DNA of 8,724 bases from positions 1 to 8,724 of the forward strand of contig CAKUEV010000072.1 in assembly GCA_934646845.1 (NCBI GenBank), given 5' to 3'. This stretch comes from an uncultured Slackia sp. (GTDB lineage Bacteria > Actinomycetota > Coriobacteriia > Coriobacteriales > Eggerthellaceae). This document shows positions 1 to 6,491 of this stretch, piece after piece; position 1 is the stretch's first letter, and each line of letters begins with the position of its first letter. The notes under the pieces are model-generated. The model saw nothing but the letters and a program-made list of their open reading frames with translations. It was not told the origin of the DNA and made no database searches. The position numbers and the translations under genes are program-made.

Positions 1-981
1 TCGGTGCCGCTCGTGCTTATCATGGGCGCGCTGCGCAGCGTGGGCCAGGCGTTCCACATGCCCGCTATGGAATCCACGATGCCGCTGCTCGTGCCGAAGA
101 AGCACGTGGTGCGCGTGAATACCATGAATCAGAGCCTGTGGTCTATGGCGCTCGTGGTTGGCCCGGTTCTCGGCATTTTCCTGTACACCGTGGTGGGCTT
201 CCAGATGGTTCTGTTCTTGAATGCCGCCGGCTGCGCCGTTGCGTGTTTGGCGCTCACGTTCGCGAAGATTCCCGATTTCCACGACGATTCCGACGAGGCG
301 CGCCATCCTATCGCAAGCTTGAAGGCAGGCTTTGCGACGCTGAGCGCCGATAGGGGCCTGCTCATTTTGTGCGGCATCGTCATGGCGATTATGGCCATGT
401 ACACGGGCATCAACTCGCTCTTCCCGCTTATGACGTACGACCATTTCCACGGCGACGGCTATGCGGCTTCGCTCATCGAGGGCGTATACGGCGCGTTCTC
501 GCTTGTCGGCATCGCCATTCTGTTTATATGGGGCGGCGGCAAGCGTCTGTTGCGTGTGGTGGCGTTCTCGGGCACGTTCTCGGGCATCATCCTTATTGCT
601 ACGGGCCTCCTTTCGCCGAGCATGTTCTTCTGGTTCGCGGTGCTCACGGCAATCTCGGGCGTTGTTGAATCGATGTACAACGGCCCGCTTCTCGCCGTGG
701 TGCAAAAGCGCGTTCCGCCCGAAAAGCTCGGTCGCGTCATGGGCTTGTTCAGCACGGTGACGGCGCTTTCTTCGCCCATTGGCCTGGGCCTCGCGGGCAC
801 CTGTGCAGAATTTACCGGCGTTGCCATGTGGTTCGTGATTTCGGGCGTGGTGGTTACGGCGGGCGGTTTGGCAATTGGCCTTTTGCCGTCGCTTCGCAAG
901 CTCGACCGCGAAGTCGCTGCAACTTTTGATGAGGTGGATGTGAGAAAAACGAGCTCTACGGTTGAAAACGCCGCCGAATAG
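1..981 (+). CDS. MFS transporter, DHA3 (drug/macrolide efflux-like) family, 5' end missing
   Basis: The reading frame is open from the first base, so the true start lies upstream. About 326 codons are visible of a family that is usually 400-430 residues long, so roughly the first quarter is missing. The visible part alternates hydrophobic membrane segments with short loops. The stretch around residues 10-60 (ALRSVGQAFHMPAM, then LLVPKKHVVRVN and SMALVVGPVLG) matches the conserved segment of DHA3-type permeases related to macrolide-efflux (Mef-like) proteins. A second landmark is LGRVMGLFSTVTALSSPIG in the late C-terminal half. The protein ends in a hydrophilic cytosolic tail rich in Lys, Glu and Thr. 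The family exports small hydrophobic compounds using the proton gradient; the substrate cannot be read from the sequence. The gene is followed by a strong stem-loop. Family assignment is solid; a role in drug resistance is only a possibility. Confidence 0.85.
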   Translation, partial: SVPLVLIMGALRSVGQAFHMPAMESTMPLLVPKKHVVRVNTMNQSLWSMALVVGPVLGIFLYTVVGFQMVLFLNAAGCAVACLALTFAKIPDFHDDSDEARHPIASLKAGFATLSADRGLLILCGIVMAIMAMYTGINSLFPLMTYDHFHGDGYAASLIEGVYGAFSLVGIAILFIWGGGKRLLRVVAFSGTFSGIILIATGLLSPSMFFWFAVLTAISGVVESMYNGPLLAVVQKRVPPEKLGRVMGLFSTVTALSSPIGLGLAGTCAEFTGVAMWFVISGVVVTAGGLAIGLLPSLRKLDREVAATFDEVDVRKTSSTVENAAE

Positions 982-1006
982 GCGAAAATCCTTCTGACGA
1001 ATTAAT

Positions 1007-1047
1007 CGATGCGGCGTGCCTTCGCGGGCGCGCCGCATCGTTGTGTG
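1007..1047 (+). terminator. Stem-loop terminator after the MFS gene
   Basis: Arms 1007-1020 and 1027-1040 pair over 14 bp with a single G-T pair, around a 6-base loop (TTCGCG). The stem is followed by TTGTGTG, which is only moderately T-rich. It begins 25 bases after the MFS stop codon. The stem is very stable, but the weak T-tract means termination could be partial, and the next gene's ribosome site begins only 7 bases after the stem. Confidence 0.65.
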
Positions 1048-1060
1048 AAAAGGGGAGCCT

Positions 1061-1768
1061 GTGGTCATTCTGGGTGCGTTGGTGAACGGCATTGCCACGG
1101 TAATCGGTGGCGTGCTGGGCTTGGTGTTCAAGCGTCGTGTATCGCAGAAGCTGGGCGATTTCCTTATGCAGGGCTTGGGCCTGTGCGTGATGCTCGTGGG
1201 CGTGCAGGGCATGGTGAAGGGGCAAAGCGTCACCATTACCGTGCTTGCTATCGTCGTTGGTGGCATTTTGGGCTATTGGATTGACATCGACGCGGCGATC
1301 CACCGTTTTGGCGATTGGATTCAGCGCAAGCTCGACGCCGCATTCAAGGGATCGACGGCGCTCGGCAACTTTTCCGACGGCTTCGTCGCTGCCACGCTGT
1401 TCATCTGCATTGGCGCCATGGCGATTCTTGGTTCGCTGCAAAGCGGCCTGCAGCTCGACCACTCCACGCTGTATGCCAAGGCCCTTATCGACATGGTCGT
1501 GGTTATGGTGATGGCCACGACGTTGGGCGTTGGCGTGCCGTTTTCGGGCGTGTGCGTGTTCGTGTACGAGGCCGTGTTGAGCTTGGCTGCCAGCGCGCTT
1601 GCGCCGCTTCTTACCGATGCCGTGATTGCCGAAATGGTATGCGCGGGCAGCTTGCTGCTTTTGGCCATTGGCATGAACATGCTGAAAATCACCGATATCA
1701 AGGTGGCGAATTTCCTGCCTGCTGCATTTCTTCCCATTGCGCTGTGCGCGATTCCCGGCCTGATGTAG
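1061..1768 (+). CDS. DUF554 family integral membrane protein
   Basis: This is a 235-residue, very hydrophobic protein with about seven membrane segments (approximately residues 2-22, 33-50, 56-75, 105-126, 141-158, 160-185, 190-208 and 215-233). The N-terminus (ILGALVNGIATVIGGVLG, then LGLCVMLVGVQG) and the central block NFSDGFVAATLFICIGAMAI followed by GSLQSGL and YAKALIDM are the hallmarks of the DUF554 (YdfK-like) family. The length matches the family. The biochemical function of DUF554 is not established; a transport role is only a guess. The start is GTG at 1061, preceded by a good ribosome site (AAAGGGGAG, 1048-1056) at normal spacing. The gene is 79 bases downstream of the MFS gene, with the stem-loop between them, so it is either expressed by read-through or from a promoter I could not identify. 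A strong terminator follows. Confidence 0.88.
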   Translation: MVILGALVNGIATVIGGVLGLVFKRRVSQKLGDFLMQGLGLCVMLVGVQGMVKGQSVTITVLAIVVGGILGYWIDIDAAIHRFGDWIQRKLDAAFKGSTALGNFSDGFVAATLFICIGAMAILGSLQSGLQLDHSTLYAKALIDMVVVMVMATTLGVGVPFSGVCVFVYEAVLSLAASALAPLLTDAVIAEMVCAGSLLLLAIGMNMLKITDIKVANFLPAAFLPIALCAIPGLM

Positions 1769-1852
1769 CCGAAGTTGCTCGCACCCTTTGAGATGCGGGA
1801 ACGCTTTTGAATACGATTTGCTATTGGCTCCCTTGCGGAGCCGAGGCATTTG

Positions 1853-1890
1853 ACGCCGAGCCATCTGAAGACGGCTCGGCGTTTTTTCTT
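1853..1890 (+). terminator. Rho-independent terminator after the DUF554 gene
   Basis: A perfect 10-bp stem (1853-1862 ACGCCGAGCC with 1873-1882 GGCTCGGCGT) encloses a 10-base loop and is followed by TTTTTTCTT (1882-1890). This is a textbook terminator for + strand transcription. It ends on the stop codon of the convergent minus-strand gene. The minus-strand side lacks a T-tract, so it would block that gene's transcription less effectively. Confidence 0.88.
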
Positions 1891-3395
1891 TAGAAGCCGT
1901 TGCTTTGCTTCATTTCGTCGGCTTGCGATTTCGTCATGCCCGTTTCGAATACTTCGCCACTCTTTTTGCCTGTGAGCACGAGCAGTCCATTCGCGTCGTA
2001 GCTTTCGGTGCATTCGTCGTAATAGCCGAGCCCTTGACCCGTGGAATCGTTCATGAACATGCGGAATTCGCCCGTGAGTATATTGACGCTCATTACTCCG
2101 TTGCCCGAGTTGAGCTCCTGCACGATGCTTGCGCAAAGCATGCCGGCCTTCGTGAGGTCGTCGGCGCCTTCCCACTTCTCGGCGGTGTAGAGGCCCGAGA
2201 ACGCCACGAGCTGCTCTGCCAAATCGATAGGAGCGCAGCCGATGGTCGCCGTATGGGGCGAATATCCTCCCTCGGATGCGTCGTCGAAGCCTGTGTAAAT
2301 CACATACCACACCATCTTTTCGCCATTGACGGTTTGGTATCCAGCGAAGGCGTTCGTTGTGTATACGAGGGTGCTCGTTTCGTTCGTCGTTTCGCCGTAT
2401 TCGTAGATGGTATTTTCCGTTGTGTGCTCGAACGACCCGGACGATGCGCTCAGACCGCATTGCTGGGCGAAATCGTCGATGTTGCTCGACGTGATCGGGC
2501 CAATAAGGGGCACGTCGGAAACGACGATGCTGTCGGGCGTGGCGGAAGCGGGTTGGTAAGTGCCGGTGTTCTTGTCGAGCCCGTGCACCAGGAACATCGC
2601 TCCATTGCCATATTCGACCGAAACTGAGGAATAATCGTTTGCAGAACCAGCGGAGCTGTCGACGTAGGGCATGTTCCTCGCCGTGTCTTTCCAGCTCACG
2701 CTGTCGCCATTGGTGGAATACAACGGAGCGGCATAACCCCAAGGCGTTTCGGTAGCGGCTGTTTTGGAACTTGCTCCATGGGTTGTGATGAACTGCTCGC
2801 CTTCGCTGCCCAGGGCAAGCACGCGCGAGACTTGCAGAATGTTATCGGGCGCTTCCGTTACCTCGGGTGCCTCTGCGTTCGCGTCGCTTTCTTCGGGCTG
2901 GGCAGGCGTGGTTTGTTCGCTGCCGCCTTGAACGGCCTGTTCGGTTTGGGCCGGCTGCTGAGAGGGCACGATAACGTCGACGTACACGCGGTAGGCGGCG
3001 TATGCGGTTCCGGCGGCAAGCGCCAGCGCCAGGGCCACGAGCACCACGAGGGGAACGCGCCGACGGCTGCGCTGATTGGTTTGCTTGACGGCGCTCTTGA
3101 GCGTCTGGTTCGATGCTTCGCCAGCGGGGGCGTCGCTTGGCGCGCTGGGGTTCGTTGCTACGTCGGCGGGCGAGGTGTTGTCGGCCGAATTCGCGTTCGA
3201 AGTCGTTTCGGGCGCGCGGGTGTCGGTCGCCATGCCTGCGCCTGAGCGCGACGGCACGGAGGCCGCTTTCTCAAAGTTGGCCTCGCATGCGGTGGCTTGC
3301 GCATCGGCGGCGTTCGGCTGGGCAACGCGCGTTCCGCATGCAGTGCAGAATTTCGCGTCATCTTGCAGTTGCGCGCCGCATTTCGTACAGAACAT
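1890..3395 (-). CDS. Zinc-ribbon, single-pass membrane protein with large unknown outer domain
   Basis: 501 residues. The N-terminus carries a short zinc ribbon (Cys3, Cys6, Cys17, Cys20 in the pattern CxxC...CxxC, starting MFCTKCGAQL), as in many bacterial zinc_ribbon_2 proteins. A low-complexity Ala/Ser/Thr/Asn linker (about 25-105) follows, then a basic RSRRR stop and one membrane helix (about 114-136). A second Gln/Glu/Pro-rich linker (about 145-183) leads to a C-terminal domain of about 315 residues rich in Gly, Ser, Thr and Tyr. The positive-inside rule places the zinc ribbon in the cytosol and the large domain outside. I do not recognise the outer domain and assign no function. The start ATG at 3395 has GAGGGG about 6 bases upstream. 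It lies downstream of the LuxR gene on the same strand but is separated from it by 188 bases with its own candidate promoter, so co-regulation is possible but not shown. Zinc-ribbon plus transmembrane layout is certain by inspection; everything else is open. Confidence 0.82.
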   Translation of the reverse strand: MFCTKCGAQLQDDAKFCTACGTRVAQPNAADAQATACEANFEKAASVPSRSGAGMATDTRAPETTSNANSADNTSPADVATNPSAPSDAPAGEASNQTLKSAVKQTNQRSRRRVPLVVLVALALALAAGTAYAAYRVYVDVIVPSQQPAQTEQAVQGGSEQTTPAQPEESDANAEAPEVTEAPDNILQVSRVLALGSEGEQFITTHGASSKTAATETPWGYAAPLYSTNGDSVSWKDTARNMPYVDSSAGSANDYSSVSVEYGNGAMFLVHGLDKNTGTYQPASATPDSIVVSDVPLIGPITSSNIDDFAQQCGLSASSGSFEHTTENTIYEYGETTNETSTLVYTTNAFAGYQTVNGEKMVWYVIYTGFDDASEGGYSPHTATIGCAPIDLAEQLVAFSGLYTAEKWEGADDLTKAGMLCASIVQELNSGNGVMSVNILTGEFRMFMNDSTGQGLGYYDECTESYDANGLLVLTGKKSGEVFETGMTKSQADEMKQSNGF

Positions 3396-3435
3396 CGGCT
3401 ACCCCTCGTCTCTCGGTGCAATCTTCGTTGAACCT

Positions 3436-3464
3436 ATCATATCGAAATCGCAACAGCGAAACAG
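3436..3464 (-). promoter_or_regulatory. Possible promoter of the zinc-ribbon gene
   Basis: On the minus strand, TATGAT (3436-3441) is a 5-of-6 match to the -10 consensus and lies about 40 bases upstream of the ATG at 3395. The -35 candidate at 17-bp spacing (3459-3464, CTGTTT) is poor. The call rests mainly on the -10 box. The remaining 3465-3583 interval holds no gene, and I see no convincing terminator for the LuxR gene in it, so read-through from upstream is also possible. Confidence 0.3.
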
Positions 3465-3583
3465 AGATGCTAACCGAGTAAAAATCGTAGCTTCCGGCGA
3501 GCGCCTGCTCGGCTTTTGTGCGATTCGTGGCTTGATGTGGTCTGCGGCCGGGCTTTCGCGCGTAGATTTTTCTTCGGCGGAGG

Positions 3584-5119
3584 CTAATTGGTGTACTGCT
3601 CGATATAGTCCAAAAGCGCCTGGCGGGAATGCAGGTCGGTTTTCGAGTAAATGCGCTTCACGTGCGTGTGCGCCGTGCCGGGCGCGATGCAGAGCTCCTC
3701 GGCGATTTTTGCCTGTGTAAGGCCCATGGCATAGAGCGTGAGCACCTCGGTCTCGCGGTCGGAAAGCAGGAACTGCTTCTGCATTTCCTGGGCGCTCGCA
3801 CGCACGATCGCCTTGCGCATTTCGGTGCCAGGCGCGGCTTCGTCCTTAATGCCAAGCAATCGCTGCACGCTTACCGCGGTCGCTTTGGTTGCAGCGGTTT
3901 CGTCTCGTTCGAGCATAAGGAATTGAAGGAAGATGAACTGGGCGGAAATGAGCAGCAACCCGCCGCACAGCGCCGTTGGCAGAGAGGTTGAGGGGAACTG
4001 CATGTAAAGCCCGATGCTCGATACGCGCACAATCGAGCGCGGCAGAATGAACACCGCCCAGCCGGCGATTGCATAGTAGTACGTGTCGCGATGGCCATAA
4101 CTGGAAAATGCGATAATCAGATAGAGGACGAAGCCCGTCATGGTGACGTTCATGGCATTGCCGAATACGGCCCCGATATCGAGGTGGTCGGGGAAAATCG
4201 CGAACAGCAAAAGGGCGATGGATCCCAAGCCTTGCATAATGACCCAGGCGCCAATAGTCATGGTGTTCTTCTTGCCTTTGATGGTGCCCCAGAGCAAGCC
4301 GATGAATACGCCGTCGATGAGCAGGGCGTACAGCAGTCGCGTGACGTGCGTGAACGGAATGGCGGCTCCGTCGGGGAAGCCTTTCAAAAAGCCGATGGCG
4401 ATAGACATGAGGAACGATCCTATGGCAATAATGCCGAGGAACCGTATGCTGTCGGCGTTCTTTTGAGCGAAATGGAAATAGCCGCGCGAGGTTGACTTGA
4501 TGGCAACTTCTGCGGGCAACGGCTTGCGTCTTGCGGCGGCGATGGCGACGTATTGCGCGAGCACCGCTATCGCAAAAAGGAAGCAGTGAATCATGCGCGG
4601 AATGAACGAGAGCACGTACAGAATCGTTTCGCTGGAGACCATGGCTCCGAGCACGATTATGATGGCCGTGGTGCATGATGCGCCGCGGCAACGGCGCAGC
4701 CAATAGAACATGCAGATCCATGCCGATGCGGTTACGAGGGTCGATGCCGCCATGCGCGCTACGGTCGCATCAGGTGCGTTCGCTTCGATGAGCGCGACTG
4801 CGACGATTCCTATTGCCTCAAGCGCGATGCAGAGGTTTGTGCTGTGGAAGATGGCGCGCTTGGGGATAGTTTTGTCGGTGAGGCCGAGCACGACCATGAG
4901 CATGAGCAACGGAACAAGTGAGATGAACGACGCCCCGTCGGTATAAATGCCCGCATCGGTTCCCATGTAGCTGCCGTATGCGCCCACAATCATGCCGGTA
5001 CGTGCCAGCATGAGCCCCATCGAAGTTGGCAGGAGGGTCAAAAGCAGCTCTTTCGTAATTTCCGTGCCGGCAATTCCCCTCTGCTGCTCGGCAGCGTTTG
5101 CTTCTTCGCCCTGATTCAC
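3584..5119 (-). CDS. Membrane-bound LuxR-family transcriptional regulator (about 12 TM plus C-terminal HTH)
   Basis: With the GTG start chosen here the protein is 511 residues. About twelve hydrophobic segments fill residues 23 to about 403. A linker leads to a LuxR-type helix-turn-helix at about 450-508: LSDRETEVLTLYAMGLTQ, IAEEL, then TAHTHVKRIYSKTDLHSRQ, with the usual Glu, Gly, Thr, Val and Ile positions. The protein is therefore expected to sense something in or across the membrane and bind DNA with its cytosolic end. There is no receiver or autoinducer domain. Proteins with this layout are numerous in Eggerthellaceae, often next to the genes they control; the signal is unknown. The frame stays open up to a TTG at 5191, but that TTG overlaps a consensus -10 box. 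GTG at 5119 has AAGGGAG 4 bases upstream and is preferred. A divergent acidic-protein gene lies across a region with inverted repeats, making autoregulation or control of that gene a reasonable hypothesis. Confidence 0.88.
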   Translation of the reverse strand: MNQGEEANAAEQQRGIAGTEITKELLLTLLPTSMGLMLARTGMIVGAYGSYMGTDAGIYTDGASFISLVPLLMLMVVLGLTDKTIPKRAIFHSTNLCIALEAIGIVAVALIEANAPDATVARMAASTLVTASAWICMFYWLRRCRGASCTTAIIIVLGAMVSSETILYVLSFIPRMIHCFLFAIAVLAQYVAIAAARRKPLPAEVAIKSTSRGYFHFAQKNADSIRFLGIIAIGSFLMSIAIGFLKGFPDGAAIPFTHVTRLLYALLIDGVFIGLLWGTIKGKKNTMTIGAWVIMQGLGSIALLLFAIFPDHLDIGAVFGNAMNVTMTGFVLYLIIAFSSYGHRDTYYYAIAGWAVFILPRSIVRVSSIGLYMQFPSTSLPTALCGGLLLISAQFIFLQFLMLERDETAATKATAVSVQRLLGIKDEAAPGTEMRKAIVRASAQEMQKQFLLSDRETEVLTLYAMGLTQAKIAEELCIAPGTAHTHVKRIYSKTDLHSRQALLDYIEQYTN

Positions 5120-5190
5120 GATACTCCCTTCTATCCCCTGTGCGTCATGCGCGGTTCCCTCTTGCGCATAATGGGGACTCAAACGAGGCA

Positions 5191-5219
5191 ATTATAGCCC
5201 GAGCCTTGTACCCTATAAA
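5191..5219 (-). promoter_or_regulatory. Promoter of the LuxR-family gene
   Basis: On the minus strand the -35 box TTTATA (5214-5219, 4 of 6 matches) and the perfect -10 box TATAAT (5191-5196) are separated by exactly 17 bp. Transcription would begin near 5184, giving a leader of roughly 65 bases before the GTG at 5119. The -35 box lies inside the left arm of the inverted-repeat cluster at 5211-5247. Confidence 0.7.
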
Positions 5220-5247
5220 TGCCCTCAAAGAGGGTATAGGGGCATTT
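5211..5247. promoter_or_regulatory. Nested and overlapping inverted repeats, candidate operator in the divergent region
   Basis: Three perfect inverted repeats overlap in 37 bases. CCCTATA (5211-5217) pairs with TATAGGG (5235-5241). AAATGCCC (5217-5224) pairs with GGGCATTT (5240-5247). CCCTC (5222-5226) pairs with GAGGG (5230-5234). The first and third are nested, while the second is mutually exclusive with the others. The cluster covers the -35 box of the LuxR gene and lies upstream of the acidic-protein gene. Dyad symmetry at a promoter is typical of dimer-binding operators. Which protein binds is unknown; the LuxR-type regulator itself is the obvious candidate. Confidence 0.5.
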
Positions 5248-5280
5248 TACGTCTAGGCAATATTGATTTTGTTGAATTGA

Positions 5281-5298
5281 GCTTCATTTTGATGAAGC
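5281..5298 (+). promoter_or_regulatory. Leader stem-loop upstream of the acidic-protein gene
   Basis: GCTTCAT (5281-5287) and ATGAAGC (5292-5298) form a perfect 7-bp stem with a 4-base loop (TTTG). It ends 13 bases before the ribosome site (GAGGGGG, 5312-5318) and 27 bases before the ATG. There is no T-tract after it, so it is not a terminator. It may protect the mRNA 5' end or modulate translation; no promoter could be placed with confidence between 5248 and 5311. Confidence 0.4.
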
Positions 5299-5325
5299 GA
5301 AACACGAATGTGAGGGGGACCACTC

Positions 5326-6372
5326 ATGAGTGATGCAAACGAGGCGGCTTGGACGACTGAAGGGGAGAAAGTTACGCCGAATGCCGCCAACGAGAGCGGC
5401 GAGGGTATAGGCTCGCAGCCGGGCAATGGCGTTGCCGAAGAAGCGGGCGAGGTTCAGGAGACTTTGCCGGCAGATCGCACGCCCGAAGAAGAATTCCTGG
5501 CCCAGATGCTTGCCGCTACGGGGGCGACAAACTTGAAAGAAGCGGGGCTTTATGACCCTGCCGAGGTCGCTGCGGAAGAGGAGCGCATCGAGGAAGAGAT
5601 GTCTCCCGAAGAGCGCCAGGCCAAAGCGGAGCATGATGCCCTTGCGGCTGCGTTCGACATGATTCGCGAGCGTTCAAATGAAGGCAAGCTCACGACGCCC
5701 GGCACGTGGGCGGCTGCTGGCATCGTGCCCGACCATTTGATTCCCGTTGATTTTTCCGACTTGGCATTCGATGAGATTATCGCCGCGCAGGCCGCGTCGG
5801 CCGAAGCCAGGAAGGCTGCCGAGGAGGCTGCTCAAGCGGCTGCTGAAAAGGCTGACGCAACGAGTGCCGATTCCGGCGTCGAAGATGCTGCGACACGCGC
5901 CTCTGAAGCGGATGAAGCCGCTGGTGAGAATGCCCCGTCTGGCGCCGAGCCTGATTCCTTCGATTCTGAAATCGAGGCCCCGGAATGGGAGCTCGACGAC
6001 ATCAAAGTGCTCGAGGGAAAGCAGACGTATCTGTACTCGAGCGACTACATGACCGACACGTATGCGCACTGGGCGTTTCTTGCCGAAGAGGGCGACGACG
6101 TTTTGACGCTTGCCGAAAACGCGCGTGAAGAATCGAGCCTGTATCCGCGCCCCATGCTCGCGACGTCGCTTTCAAACAAGCCCTACCACTGGAGCGCAGA
6201 GCAAATCGAGCAGGTGTGGCAGGCCGTGCAGGAGTCGGGCGCATATCCCGATATAAAAACCTGCGGAGCGAGCAACGGCGACCAATACTTCTATTCGACC
6301 GATTATTTGTCCGATGCCCAGGCGAAGGCCTTGGCGGAGTGGTATTCGGTCGAGCGATATATGAGCGTGTAG
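5326..6372 (+). CDS. Acidic hypothetical protein with a duplicated YxYSxDY motif
   Basis: 348 residues, strongly acidic, with no signal peptide or membrane segment, so probably cytosolic. The first 50 residues look disordered (Glu, Gly, Ala, Asn). Residues 51-120 are charged and probably helical. Residues 151-178 form an Ala/Glu/Lys helix that could be a coiled coil, followed by a low-complexity acidic linker to about 220. The C-terminal 120 residues are the conserved-looking part. They contain two copies of a motif: QTYLYSSDYMTD at 233-244 and QYFYSTDYLSD at 320-330. Between them is a Trp/Tyr-rich segment (YHWSAEQIEQVWQAV, 287-301). I do not recognise the family and give no function. The ATG at 5326 has GAGGGGG 7 bases upstream. 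The gene is divergent from the LuxR regulator across a probable operator, which suggests it could be a regulated target. No clear terminator follows, so read-through into the scaffold gene 119 bases downstream is possible. Confidence 0.8.
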   Translation: MSDANEAAWTTEGEKVTPNAANESGEGIGSQPGNGVAEEAGEVQETLPADRTPEEEFLAQMLAATGATNLKEAGLYDPAEVAAEEERIEEEMSPEERQAKAEHDALAAAFDMIRERSNEGKLTTPGTWAAAGIVPDHLIPVDFSDLAFDEIIAAQAASAEARKAAEEAAQAAAEKADATSADSGVEDAATRASEADEAAGENAPSGAEPDSFDSEIEAPEWELDDIKVLEGKQTYLYSSDYMTDTYAHWAFLAEEGDDVLTLAENAREESSLYPRPMLATSLSNKPYHWSAEQIEQVWQAVQESGAYPDIKTCGASNGDQYFYSTDYLSDAQAKALAEWYSVERYMSV

Positions 6373-6411
6373 CCGGGCTTGCTATTCGGCAGCGTCTAAT
6401 GATTGGTTTAT

Positions 6412-6444
6412 GGCGCGCAAAAGGCGCACAAAAGGCGCGCAAAA
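6412..6444 (+). repeat. Three 11-bp tandem repeats (GGCGCGCAAAA)
   Basis: Units 6412-6422 and 6434-6444 are identical; the middle unit 6423-6433 differs at one base (GGCGCACAAAA). The array ends directly against GGTGAG and the upstream candidate ATG of the scaffold gene (6453). Each unit lies about one helical turn from the next and creates AAAAGG at each junction. The function is unknown: DNA-binding sites on one face of the helix, or simple slippage, are both possible. Confidence 0.85.
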
Positions 6445-6491
6445 GGTGAGAAATGAACGGCACCGGGATTGGCGCCGTGAAGGGGGAGCAT

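Noticed and set aside
1905..2627. A 240-codon + strand open frame opposite the zinc-ribbon gene
   Set aside because: It is antisense to a gene with a clear zinc ribbon and membrane helix, has no recognisable motif and no convincing ribosome site.
956..2742. Long minus-strand open frames (302 and 473 codons) across the DUF554 gene and into the zinc-ribbon gene
   Set aside because: Their translations are rich in His, Arg and Gln with no domain or sensible hydrophobic pattern, as expected for antisense or shifted frames of GC-rich genes. They lie over two genes with clear family signatures.
3498..3511. Small hairpin CGAGC/GCTCG as terminator of the LuxR gene
   Set aside because: The stem is only 5 bp, and on the minus strand the nearest T-run is more than 10 bases away.
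3846..4721. A 291-codon minus-strand frame overlapping the LuxR gene in another frame
   Set aside because: Its Arg/His-rich translation is a frame shadow; the LuxR frame has membrane segments and a complete HTH.
6412..6444. Replication origin iterons
   Set aside because: There are only three 11-bp units directly before a metabolic gene, with no replication gene or AT-rich unwinding region nearby.
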